Shown here: in pieces, positions 1 through 8,500 of the stretch
Layout of the letters: each line of letters opens with the position of its first letter
How positions within the stretch are numbered: position 1 is the first letter of the stretch
Assembly: GCF_900155945.1 (NCBI RefSeq)
Contig: NZ_FTMN01000003.1
Span: 1-64,000, forward strand
DNA from: Marinobacterium stanieri
GTDB lineage: Bacteria; Pseudomonadota; Gammaproteobacteria; Pseudomonadales; Balneatricaceae
Direction of reading: 5' to 3'
Length of the DNA stretch: 64,000 nt
Made by a program: the position numbers and the translations under genes
Notes under the pieces: model-generated
What the model saw: only the letters and a program-made list of their open reading frames with translations
What the model was told of the DNA's origin: nothing
Databases searched by the model: none

Positions 1-1
1 C

Positions 2-133
2 CGTCGCTCAATCGAGCTGCTGCATGAAGGCCCTCAATGGCCGTTGAGGGTGGGTCCCAATTTACCCGAAAAACACAGAGAATTATCCATACAAGTGACT
101 GTGGCTCTCGTTAAGTCATTTAATGCGTTATGA
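2..133 (+). CDS. C-terminal fragment of an unidentified protein, cut by the left edge
   Basis: An open frame enters from the left edge and ends at a TGA at 131-133, giving about 43 residues (internal stretch LLHEGPQWPLRVGPNLPEKH). I do not recognise the family. The case that it is real is positional: the ATG of the next gene lies inside it at 123, an 11-base overlap of the kind seen in translationally coupled genes, and that gene in turn overlaps the following one. It could be a chance open frame, because only 130 bases are visible. Confidence 0.4.
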   Translation, partial: RRSIELLHEGPQWPLRVGPNLPEKHRELSIQVTVALVKSFNAL

Positions 134-443
134 AAAGTTGTCGGACTTTATACAGCGGTGTAAGTTTGATGAAACTACGAAGAAGCTACAATACTCTGTA
201 ATCAGCGAGCGAGAGCTATTTGCTGCCCTCTTAAGCTTGGTAAGGAGCCCGCGGCTCGATAGATACATCGAGGTTCGCTCAGGTAAAAGCTTAGTGGCTT
301 TGCGGAATTATAAAGTGATCGTGGAGATAGATGGAGTGAGTCTGTATGCCTGTAGACACCAATTCAGTGGTCGTGTTCACCTCTATCGTGGCTGCGACCA
401 ACGTTCCGTTGTGCTTCACTACAGCCCCAAAGTAAAGCGTTGA
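123..443 (+). CDS. Hypothetical protein, 106 residues
   Basis: I do not recognise this protein. It is small and basic, has no signal peptide or membrane segment, and contains alternating short hydrophobic stretches (VALRNYKVIVEIDGVSLYAC) that suggest a compact beta-rich domain in its second half. Its ATG overlaps the end of the upstream open frame by 11 bases, and its stop overlaps the extended reading frame of the next gene, so the three probably form one transcript. Upstream ribosome-binding sequence is weak, consistent with coupled translation. Small unknown genes packed like this are often immunity or accessory partners of a larger upstream gene, but nothing here proves that. Confidence 0.55.
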   Translation: MRYEKLSDFIQRCKFDETTKKLQYSVISERELFAALLSLVRSPRLDRYIEVRSGKSLVALRNYKVIVEIDGVSLYACRHQFSGRVHLYRGCDQRSVVLHYSPKVKR

Positions 444-448
444 GCTCT

Positions 449-901
449 ATGAATGGCATCGATCCTGGTTTTTTGTCTCAATTCAAAGGCCTACCAACAG
501 AGCCGGTAACGTCGCTCAGGGGAGGTGATGCGATCGACGAATACAGAGAGGCTCCAGAGTACGACCCATCGATCGATAGGCTTTCACCAGAATATTTAGA
601 GACCTACTTTTGCGGCATTACGTATTTGGACGCGGTCTCTTGGCGCTATTATCTACCTTATCTTTTGGGTTATACGCTTCAGAAAATTAGCGACCCAGGC
701 TCGATGGCGGTTGATCACTTTTTATCTAATCTGAGGCCTCCAGACCAAGAGCCTCCTCGGTTTGGCTCACTCTCTCCAGAGGAGCAAGCTCTGGTGGTTT
801 CTGTTCTCGACAGACTCGCCTTTTCGGACGAGTCCGTGTGGCAAGATCAGGCCATGGTTGCTCTGGAAGAATACTGGGGGTCTGAGACATTGTATCGGTG
901 A
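449..901 (+). CDS. DUF6714-like protein
   Basis: A cytosolic protein of about 150 residues whose layout resembles the DUF6714 group: a central segment with WRYYLPYLLGYTLQ, followed by RFGSLSPEEQALVVSVLDRL, which matches that family's usual YLPA...L and sLs.eQ...V..fL pattern as I remember it. No function is established for the family. Translation could begin at a TTG at 440, which overlaps the upstream stop codon, or at the ATG at 449; I prefer the ATG. The TTG overlap still suggests coupling with the preceding gene. The product is acidic, unlike its basic neighbour. The family assignment is from motif memory and is moderate. Confidence 0.6.
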   Translation: MNGIDPGFLSQFKGLPTEPVTSLRGGDAIDEYREAPEYDPSIDRLSPEYLETYFCGITYLDAVSWRYYLPYLLGYTLQKISDPGSMAVDHFLSNLRPPDQEPPRFGSLSPEEQALVVSVLDRLAFSDESVWQDQAMVALEEYWGSETLYR

Positions 902-1003
902 CGGTTAGGAACTTAACAGGGAAAGATCAAGGTCTCAAAAATAGATTGTTGGTGTGTTATTGCTACGCCTGAACAAATCAATGAGGCCAGCAATGGAGAA
1001 TTC

Positions 1004-1432
1004 ATGAGTTCTATCCGAGACGCGGTTAACCTTGATTTTGATGCCATAGTGGAAGCATCGGAGGCCCTTGGTTATGCCAGTCGTGACAGCTCAGATATAG
1101 AGAGCGACCTGTCAGAGCTCATTCGTTCTGAGCGTGACTGCCTCTGGGTATTTGAGGATCATGTTGGCGTAGTAGGTTGGTTGCATGCTCATCGATCCGT
1201 ACGGGTAGCATCCACAGCTTTCATTGAAATCTGCGGTATGGCGGTGCATCCCGATTATCAGCGGAAAGGGATTGGTACTGCGCTTGTGTCTCGTGCAGAG
1301 ACATGGGCTGCGGAAATGGGTCTTAATCTTCGTGTTCGTTGTAATTCAGTGCGTGAGGATACTCACAAATTTTACAGGAATCAGGGGGTTTCGCTTGTGA
1401 AGAATCAGCTGGTCCTGGATAGATACCTGTAA
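1004..1432 (+). CDS. GNAT family N-acetyltransferase
   Basis: A 142-residue single-domain GNAT acetyltransferase, which would transfer an acetyl group from acetyl-CoA to an amine; the acceptor cannot be read from the sequence. The acetyl-CoA loop is clear: GMAVHPDYQRKGIGTALV (beta-4 followed by the Q/R-x-x-G-x-G/A signature), then a helix and the late NxxFY-like segment (DTHKFYRNQG). The N-terminus IRDAVNLDFDAIVEASEALGY is the usual beta-1/alpha-1 opening. A GGAG ribosome-binding site at about 994 supports the ATG at 1004. It stands alone on the plus strand among small genes of unknown role. Confidence 0.9.
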   Translation: MSSIRDAVNLDFDAIVEASEALGYASRDSSDIESDLSELIRSERDCLWVFEDHVGVVGWLHAHRSVRVASTAFIEICGMAVHPDYQRKGIGTALVSRAETWAAEMGLNLRVRCNSVREDTHKFYRNQGVSLVKNQLVLDRYL

Positions 1433-1470
1433 CAACCAAAGCAGGGGGCCATGTAAGGCAGGATAGATAA

Positions 1471-1710
1471 TTGGATCGTCAGCTTGAACAAGCCGCGGCG
1501 TATGTTGATGCTTTCAGTCAGAAAGGCGATGCCGCAGTCAAATCGCTTATTCTGGAAGACATTAAGCTTCATTTGCTGGGAGCAAGTCTTTTGGTATCAA
1601 AAGTCCCCACAAGCACCAGGGATGAAGCCTGCAGACGCGTGCAGGACGTAGCTGCAAGTCGTAATAGCATCATTCAGTTTTCCGGGTCTGAGGATACATT
1701 AGATCCGTAG
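1471..1710 (+). CDS. Small hypothetical protein, 79 residues
   Basis: A short frame opening with TTG at 1471, 38 bases after the acetyltransferase gene. The product is mostly helical in appearance, with an alanine-rich N-terminus (QAAAYVDAFSQKGD) and no transmembrane segment. I do not recognise it. The ribosome-binding region (AGGCAGGATAG) is only moderate and the start codon is non-standard, so this may be a real small gene or a chance open frame. Confidence 0.35.
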   Translation: MDRQLEQAAAYVDAFSQKGDAAVKSLILEDIKLHLLGASLLVSKVPTSTRDEACRRVQDVAASRNSIIQFSGSEDTLDP

Positions 1711-1817
1711 ACCATATCTTTACTTGATAAATCCAGTGAGTGCATGTCCTGGTAAGCCCTGAGCTGACATGTGAAAGCCCTTGATGCGGTCTCAGGCCTA
1801 AAGCTCTATGTTTATGA

Positions 1818-1846
1818 GGTGCTTGGTTCTTGAATTGCCAAGCACC
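1818..1846. repeat. 9-bp perfect inverted repeat in an AT-rich intergenic stretch
   Basis: GGTGCTTGG (1818-1826) and CCAAGCACC (1838-1846) form a perfect hairpin with an 11-base loop. No T-run follows on either strand, so a canonical intrinsic terminator is not supported. The surrounding gap from 1711 to 1995 holds no convincing gene; its last 130 bases are strongly AT-rich and probably carry the promoter of the DUF2164 gene. Confidence 0.5.
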
Positions 1847-1995
1847 GATGGAGCATTAAAATCATTGTCCAGTCGTGTTGTATCTAATCATTAATTATTA
1901 AGTGAATTATTTATGTATTTGTCCATTATTATTACATGCTAGGATTATTAATAAGTTCTAACTTTCTATTCAATGTAAAATATTTCGTGAGTTTT

Positions 1996-2241
1996 ATGAG
2001 TGATATTAAGCTGTCCAGAGATGATATAGAGCGCATTGTTCATAAAGTTAAGATGCATTTCAATGATGAGCTGGATTATGATATTGGTGGCTTTGATGCA
2101 GAGTTCTTGATCGAATTATTTGCTAAGGAGATTGGCCCTTTTTTCTATAATCAAGGATTATCTGATGCTCAGACTCTGGTGTTGGAGAAAACTGAAAAGC
2201 TAGGGTATTTGATACAAGAGATGGAAAAGCCCATTATTTGA
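1996..2241 (+). CDS. DUF2164 family protein
   Basis: An 81-residue acidic cytosolic protein that fits DUF2164: opening MSDIKLSRDDIERIV, the FNDELDYDIGGFDAEFLIEL core, then IGPFFYNQGLSDAQ and a helical tail. These are the conserved positions of the family (E-L-D-x-x-x-G-x-F-x-A-x-F-L; G-P-x-F-Y-N-Q). The role of the family is unknown. An upstream in-frame ATG at 1936 would add 20 hydrophobic residues in front of the conserved start, so I place the start at 1996. No partner gene is evident: a GNAT gene lies upstream and a broken oxidoreductase downstream. Confidence 0.85.
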   Translation: MSDIKLSRDDIERIVHKVKMHFNDELDYDIGGFDAEFLIELFAKEIGPFFYNQGLSDAQTLVLEKTEKLGYLIQEMEKPII

Positions 2242-2363
2242 CCCTGCCCGCAGACAATGAAGCGTCTTCTGTCGAGGCTCAATATCCGGGTTGAACAACA
2301 TTTGGGTACCTGCACGTGGCCGATAACCGGTCGAAACATACAAAACCTTAAGGAGCCTTGGAT

Positions 2364-3096
2364 ATGACTGTACTGGTTTTGGGGGCGAGTGGCGCCACCG
2401 GCCGGCGGGTAGTTGAGCAGCTGCTTGGTCGTGGGCTCTCTGTACGTGCGATGGTAAGGTCTCCCGAACTGTTTCTGAACTCTATTGGTGAGCATGAGCG
2501 TTTGTCGGTTATTCATGCGTCTATTCTGGAGCTGAGCGACGAAGCGCTTGTTCAGCACCTTTGCAGCTGTACAGCTGTCATTTCCTGCCTGGGCCATACC
2601 CTGAGTTTCAAGGGGGGTATATGGACAACCCAGGTGGCTTGTTACAGAGGCGACGAGGCGTGTGTGCGCTTTGATTAAAGGTCTGCAACGAACAGAGCCT
2701 GTTAAATTCATATTGATGAACTCGACAGGGTGCCGTAACCCGGACCTGGGGGAGAAGGTTTCCTTTGTTGAAACCTGTGTGGTTGGTCTGATTCGTCAGC
2801 TGGTACCGCCTCATGCCGACAATGAACGTGCAGTTGAACATCTGCGTCAGGTTATCGGTAGTGAGGACTCCAGTGTTGCATGCGGAGTTGAATGGGTTGC
2901 AGTACGCCCAGACAGCCTGGTTGATGAGCAACAGGTGTCGGAATACAGGGTATGCCCCTCACCGACTAGAAGCGCTATCTTTAACTCGGGGAAGAGTAGC
3001 CGCATCAATGTGGCGCATTTTATGGTTGAGCTAGTGACCGATGAGATCTTATGGCGTACATGGAAAGGAAAAACGCCAGTGATTTACAATGTTTAA
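2364..3096 (+). pseudogene. NAD(P)-binding (NmrA/atypical SDR-like) protein, frameshifted
   Basis: Two adjacent frames encode the two halves of one atypical short-chain dehydrogenase-like protein. The first half starts at the ATG at 2364, preceded by AAGGAG, and carries the Rossmann motif VLGASGATGRRVV. The reading then continues in the next frame (KG-VYGQPRWLVTEATRRV, then VKFILMNSTG and GVEWVAVRPDSLVD), through to the stop at 3096. The frame changes at a run of six G at 2612-2617; with five G the two halves join seamlessly. The intact product would be about 243 residues. It may be a real pseudogene, a phase-variable tract or a sequencing error. Homologues reduce or bind NAD(P)H; the substrate is unknown. 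Confidence 0.8.
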
Positions 3097-3220
3097 CACC
3101 GAATGCCATTTACGTTGTGATAGTTATTATTCGTGTGTTGAGTCTGCTTACCTCAGGCTGATACCTGATTTTAACTCTATCCTCTTTACGTATTGCTTGT
3201 CCTGAAAATAGGCGAATCCC

Positions 3221-3613
3221 ATGAAGATCGATAACTATGGCATTATCCTTAACGTTGAGCATTTCGATGCCTGTGTAAGGTTTTACAAGGACGTGTTTGA
3301 CCTGCCTGAAATGTTTTCGAAAACGGAGGGTGACTTCCGCTTAACATGCCTTGAGTTTGGCAGTGCCTATCTGATGATTGAGACCGAAGGCGTCGCCGTG
3401 CCCTCAGGCAAGGATGTGTCCCGTTGTCCAACAAAGCTTCGCTTTAATGTGCCGGATATCCATCAGGCATTGGCGTCCCTTCAAGCTAAGGGCATAGACG
3501 CAGAGGTGGTTGAGAACGACTGGGGTTCGATTATTACCCTCTTTGATCCGGACGGTAACCGGATCAGTATTCGCGACGAAGCCGGTTTCAGACAACAAGC
3601 CGGTTTATCATGA
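3221..3613 (+). CDS. VOC (glyoxalase/bleomycin-resistance fold) protein
   Basis: A 130-residue vicinal-oxygen-chelate protein. The two beta-alpha-beta-beta-beta modules are visible: the first begins YGIILNVEHFDACVRFYKDVFDL, the second KLRFNVPDIHQALASLQAKG and ends with TLFDPDGNRISI, the hallmark D-P-D-G-N. Metal-ligand positions typical of true glyoxalases are not obviously all present (the first strand lacks the usual His), so the enzymatic activity is undetermined. It lies 23 bases upstream of a DoxX-like membrane gene and is probably co-transcribed with it. Confidence 0.85.
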   Translation: MKIDNYGIILNVEHFDACVRFYKDVFDLPEMFSKTEGDFRLTCLEFGSAYLMIETEGVAVPSGKDVSRCPTKLRFNVPDIHQALASLQAKGIDAEVVENDWGSIITLFDPDGNRISIRDEAGFRQQAGLS

Positions 3614-3636
3614 GCCTTCGGGCCGGGAGTTGAGGC

Positions 3637-3996
3637 ATGAAGATTAAGCTGTTGTGTGCTGTACTGGCGCTAATATTTATAGCCTCCGGCAGTGCCAAGT
3701 TGGCAGGGCTTGAGTTCGAGCTACAGGCCTTTGAACGCTGGGGATACCCCTTGGGTTTCATGTATTTTATCGGTGTGATTGAGGTTTTGGGTGGTGTAGC
3801 GCTGTTGTTACCTCGGCTATCTGCCCTGGCGGGTGGGTGTCTGGCGCTCATGATGATCGGTGCCGTGGCGACTCATGTCATACATGCCGAGTGGCCCATG
3901 TTTGTTGCGGCCAGCTTGATTCTGATTTTTTCAGCCCTGCGTGCATGGCTGGGCCGGAGCCAAATTTGCGCGCTCATTGGTAGAAGAGCCCCCTAG
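3637..3996 (+). CDS. DoxX-family membrane protein
   Basis: A 119-residue protein with four predicted membrane helices: residues 3-18, 45-62, 66-90 and 93-108. The pattern of GSAKLAG in the first helix, then FMYFIGVIEVLGGVALLLPR, is typical of the DoxX/DoxX-like family, inner-membrane proteins of poorly defined redox or quinone-associated role. GAG before the ATG supports the start. Proximity (23 bases) to the VOC gene suggests an operon. Confidence 0.8.
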   Translation: MKIKLLCAVLALIFIASGSAKLAGLEFELQAFERWGYPLGFMYFIGVIEVLGGVALLLPRLSALAGGCLALMMIGAVATHVIHAEWPMFVAASLILIFSALRAWLGRSQICALIGRRAP

Positions 3997-4068
3997 TTGG
4001 TCGATAGAGTCCAGTGCCCTTAGACAGACCAACGGTATCCTGATTGTTTCACGGAAGAGGATAAGAAT

Positions 4069-4440
4069 ATGCCGATACGCCTGCACCTGGGGTTGCTGTT
4101 CCTAACCAACATTCTGTTTCTTCTGGCTGGCTTCATGCTGGGAATGAGTACTCATGAAGCCTTGGCGCCTGATCTCCCTGCAGTCCTGCAGGGCAAATTC
4201 GTTCGCTTTATCCTGTTTGGCATGCTGCCGGCTGCATTGGGTGTGCTGTTGGCGGGTGTCATCTTTCGCTTTTTGATTACGGGGTTATGCCCCAAGTGCG
4301 GTGGTCGTGCCGTTTACAATGCAAGTCGCTATGAGAAAGCGGCATTTGCCGGTAGGAGCAAGGTGCCCATCACTTATCATTGCCATCAATGCGGCCATGT
4401 TCATCGCACTAATGTGTTTCCAACAGGTCCTCAGCTATAA
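4069..4440 (+). CDS. Membrane protein with C-terminal zinc ribbon
   Basis: A 123-residue protein with two membrane helices (about residues 5-25 and 45-68), a small loop between them, and a cytosolic C-terminal zinc ribbon built from CPKCGG and CHQCGH, about 31 residues apart. I do not know a function. The two CxxC knuckles should bind one zinc. The start is supported by a GAGG-containing leader. It is followed after 24 bases by the racemase gene, so the two may share a transcript. Confidence 0.7.
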   Translation: MPIRLHLGLLFLTNILFLLAGFMLGMSTHEALAPDLPAVLQGKFVRFILFGMLPAALGVLLAGVIFRFLITGLCPKCGGRAVYNASRYEKAAFAGRSKVPITYHCHQCGHVHRTNVFPTGPQL

Positions 4441-4464
4441 CTTTCCCTCTACAAGGAGTCGTAT

Positions 4465-5160
4465 ATGAAAACCATTGGCATGATCGGCGGCATGAGCTGG
4501 GAAAGTACTCTTGGCTACTACCGTGAAATAAATCAGGGCATAAAGGCGCGCCTCGGTGGATTGCACTCCGCGAAAATAGTCCTTAACAGCGTGGACTTTG
4601 ACCCGATTGAAAAACTGCAACGTGAAGGGGATTGGCAGGGTGCTGCTGATATTCTCTGTGATGCTGCCAGAAGTGTCGAAGCCGGTGGTGCCGACTGCGT
4701 GCTGATCTGTACCAATACCATGCATAAGGTTGCGGCGGAGGTTGAACAGAGCGTCGGTATTCCGCTGCTGCATATTGCGGATGCGACCGCTGAGGTACTG
4801 CTCAGAGATGGAATCCGGAAGGTTGGGCTTTTGGGCACGGCGTTTACGATGGAGCAGGCCTTCTACAAGGATCGACTCTCCAGCCAAAACGGGCTAGAGG
4901 TGGTTGTGCCCAATGAGGCGGGCCGTAAGGAAGTGCACGATATCATCTACAACGAGCTTTGCCTTGGAGTCATTAACGCCAACTCCCGTGACGTGTACCT
5001 GCGTATCCTGGCTGAGCTGGTGGAAGACGGAGCTGAAGCCGTTATTCTTGGTTGTACCGAAATCGGAATGCTGATCAATCAGGCGCATACCGAAACTCCG
5101 CTCTACGACACCACCGCGATACACGCAGCAAAGGCGGTTGACTGGGCTACCAGTTCTTGA
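4465..5160 (+). CDS. Aspartate/glutamate racemase family protein (YgeA-like)
   Basis: A 231-residue PLP-independent amino-acid racemase of the Asp/Glu/hydantoin racemase superfamily. It opens with MKTIGMIGGMSWESTLGYY and has both catalytic cysteines in their usual settings: ICTNTMHK near residue 83 and LGCTEIGMLI near residue 197. Thr/Asn next to the first Cys and the Glu after the second match the family. Such proteins interconvert L- and D-amino acids (often aspartate, or homoserine/lysine in YgeA). A strong AAGGAG precedes the ATG. Substrate is not decidable here. Confidence 0.9.
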   Translation: MKTIGMIGGMSWESTLGYYREINQGIKARLGGLHSAKIVLNSVDFDPIEKLQREGDWQGAADILCDAARSVEAGGADCVLICTNTMHKVAAEVEQSVGIPLLHIADATAEVLLRDGIRKVGLLGTAFTMEQAFYKDRLSSQNGLEVVVPNEAGRKEVHDIIYNELCLGVINANSRDVYLRILAELVEDGAEAVILGCTEIGMLINQAHTETPLYDTTAIHAAKAVDWATSS

Positions 5161-5221
5161 AAATTACAGTTAAATCCGCAATCACGGCGGCCTGTCACAC
5201 AACTCTCAGGGAGACAATGAC

Positions 5222-5497
5222 ATGAGGCGCAAAGCCCCCAGGGACGAGGGCTCTATCGAATCACGGTTGATTGCACTTGCAGCGTCACTGTTCTTTTCGA
5301 TACCGACTGCAGTAATCATCTGGTTGCTCATCAATAAAGAGCTGGCGTATTGGGGTGGCTTTTTGGGTAGTGGCTATCTGCTCAGCTCTATCGCCATTTT
5401 TGCAGTATTGGCATTTCTGTTTCCGCTGTTTTTCCCGGCCATTCTGGGTCATGTTTGGCGCAGTATCGTGAGAGTGGCAGGCTGGCTTGGATGGTAA
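5222..5497 (+). CDS. Small two-helix membrane protein
   Basis: A 91-residue protein with a charged basic N-terminus (MRRKAPRDEG) and two hydrophobic helices, about residues 19-36 and 48-78. I do not recognise a family. A GGGAG ribosome-binding site lies about ten bases before the ATG. It ends 12 bases before the stop of the convergent giant regulator gene. Confidence 0.6.
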   Translation: MRRKAPRDEGSIESRLIALAASLFFSIPTAVIIWLLINKELAYWGGFLGSGYLLSSIAIFAVLAFLFPLFFPAILGHVWRSIVRVAGWLGW

Positions 5498-5509
5498 CCG
5501 GGACGGCTT

Positions 5510-8500
5510 TTACCCGGCAGCGTGCAACCGGTTACGTCCAGCCTGCTTGGCGGTATAGAGTGCCTGGTCAGCGGCAAAAATCAGTTCTTCTGAACTGTTG
5601 TGACCATCTGGAGTGGCAGTAGCACAGCCTACACTGATGGTGACATGGTGGCTGGCAGTGGAGTGCTGATGTTCAATGCTCAAAGCGGCAATAGCCAGGC
5701 GAACGTTTTCACCCACTTGGATAGCGCCGTTGCGGTCAGTATTGGGCAGGATGAGCATAAACTCCTCACCGCCGTAGCGGACGACCATGTCACTGGAGCG
5801 TTGCAGCTGAGACTGCAGGGCATGGGCGACTTTGGTCAGGCAATCATCGCCCATCTGATGGCCGTAGTTGTCGTTGAAGCGCTTGAAGTGATCCACGTCG
5901 AGCATGATAACCGACAGAGGCTGTTGCTCACGTCTCAGGCGCTGCCAGGTGTCGTTCAAGTAGGCATCGCCTGAGCGGCGGTTGGCAACGCCAGTCAATC
6001 CGTCGCGATCGGCCAGGCGTTGCAACTCCCTGTTGGCTTTTTCCAGTTCTGCCGTGCGTTCTGCCACCTTGGCCTCAAGCGTATGGGAGTAGTCCTGCAC
6101 CTGCGAATAGAGCCGTGCGTTTTCAATTGCAACCGAAGCCTGAGCTGCCAGTAATCGAATCAGCTCCACTCGGTCCTCAGTGAACACGCTGTCACTCAGG
6201 TTGTTCTCCATATAAATGGCTGCTTCAAAGCGATCGCGCTTTATCGGCACGCAGAGCACAGAGCGCGGTTGTTGCAGCACGGAGTATGGGTCGTTTACAA
6301 ATGGACCTTCTCTGGCCGCATCATTGAGAACAATGGCTTCGTCGCGTTGGAACACCTGGGTAATCACACTCATCGGCAAGGCAATGCGGTTGCCTTGATG
6401 ATCGCTGAGTAAAGAGTGTTCAGGCAGTGCCAGTGGTTTGAGACTGTCCATGTGCAGGGTCGAGGTTTCGACGGTCCAGTGATCGCCGGAACGGACAACG
6501 ATGCAGCCCCACTGGCCACCGGCATTTTCCAGCAGAATATCCAGTGATGTGTACAGCAATTGCTCAAGTCGCATCTCGCCGGATATTTTCCGCGAGGCTT
6601 TCATAACAGAGGCCAGGTCCAGGTTGGCCAGCGGTGTTTCAACTGTTTGCTGATGAGACTGCTGTATCCGATGCAGTACGGGAAATTCAGCTTCCAGCTG
6701 TTCACATTTGCGCTTGGCACCCCAGCGGTTATAGAGGTTGTAGGCGCCGCGGAGGTAGCCTTCTGCCGAGCGCTGCTTGTCCTGTGACAGCAGGTGTCGG
6801 GCTGCACGCTCCAAAGACGTCGCTTCGTCCCGCAGGAAACCGCTGGCGCGAGCGGCATCAATGGCGGCATCGTAAAGTTCCAGTGCGCGTTCTGAGTCAT
6901 CATCAATGCGCGCCAGTTCGGCGCTCATCAGCCATTGCAGGTGCCTGAAGTTGTCTTCGCAATTATCTGCCCAGCGAGTCATGCGGGCGAGGTCCTGCTC
7001 CAGTCGCAGGCGTGTGCTGTTCCGAGTTGATTCATCCATGTCAGGGAAAACACTGGTAAGGGTGAGATTGGCCACGATGTAGAAACGCACCAACTGGGGC
7101 AGAGACATCGCCGACTTGATCAAGGGGTCCTGCAGGCGAACACACTCCAGCGCTCGCTCATAGTCGCCGTACAACAGGCTGACTTCAGCATGGTAAATAT
7201 GGTGATTGGCGATGCCTGTCTTGAACTGGCGCGCGTGCATATCAGCAAAACACTGGGCGGCATCGAAATCTGCGCTGCTCAGTGTGTCTGGTGCCAGGGT
7301 ATCGCCCAGGAAGTTGCGCTGCATCTGCAGGAACAGGGTGCCGGAGTCGAGGGAATCCTGATAGGCACACTCGCGCACAATTTCAAGGTTCTCTTCATGC
7401 AGGCGGCGTGCGGTTTCCAGGTCCATTGAAGGGTCCCAGATCACACAATCCTGGGCGCTATAGGCCAGGTACAACAAATCACCGGATTGATAGCCCGCTT
7501 CTATCCCCTTGCGGAACCATGGGGTAAGAGTGGACCAGGGTTGGCTCCAGTGGTGCACAAACATGGCGTAGACGTAAATGACACGGGCTCTGAGACTCAG
7601 GTCATCCAGTCGCTCATTGATCGCCAGTCCGACCTTGGCATATTCAAAACCTGTAGCGGGCTCGTCCAATTCACCGCACAGCAGCATGCCATAGGCGGCG
7701 TAGGCGAAAGCTGATTCCGGACAGTTGCCCCGGTGCAGTGCCAGGTTAACCGACTTAAGCACCAGATAGCTGAACAGGTTGCTGCCGGAGAGGAAGGCGG
7801 CAGCGAAGATTTCCATCAGTAATCGCATGGCCGTCAGCGTGGCAGGGTCATCAATGATGGGGGCATCCACCAGGTCGGCAATTTTGCGTCCGGCCAGATA
7901 TTCGGTAACCCTTTCCCGTTCACGTGCCACATCCTCGGAGCCAGGCTGTTTGGTGAAGTCGACCCCAAGAATAGCCAGGCCTTCAATCGCCGCTTGAATG
8001 GATTCTTCCATGCGGCCAAGGGTGGCGCATTGGCGTGTGCGAATGGAAAGAATGTCCGCACGGTGAAGGTCGGATTCAGCATGATGCAGCATGTCTTCCA
8101 GCCATTCGTCTGCTGCGTCAGTCTGTCCTGTCAGATAGAGACATAGCTGCATCTCGGCACTGAGGTTTTTCATCAGCTCCGGCATCAGGGACCAGGCCTG
8201 TTTTGGCAACAGTTCCCTGGCGGTTTGCAAATACTCCAGTGCTTGCAGATAGGCCGATGCCTCGCGGGCACGAACGCCCGCACGATAGTTGAATTGAACC
8301 AGTTGCTCACGCTCAACGTCTGATTCAATCAGCGCACGCCCCTGATTCAGGTGATTAACAATATCAATCAGCTGCTCGTTATCAATCGCGCCACCGGCAT
8401 GTTGAAGCAGCAGCCGGCCTACCAACAGGTGCATGCCGGGGAGTGCTGCGGGGTCAATCAGGTTGTAGGCCGCTTGCTGAACGCGGTCATGCTGAAAGCG

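Noticed and set aside
31-50. 7-bp inverted repeat CCCTCAA/TTGAGGG as a terminator
   Set aside because: It lies inside the open frame from the left edge and has no U-run.
1-5500. Integron cassette array made of small genes
   Set aside because: No attC-like core sites (GTTRRRY with paired inverse core) were seen between the genes, and several genes share transcripts.
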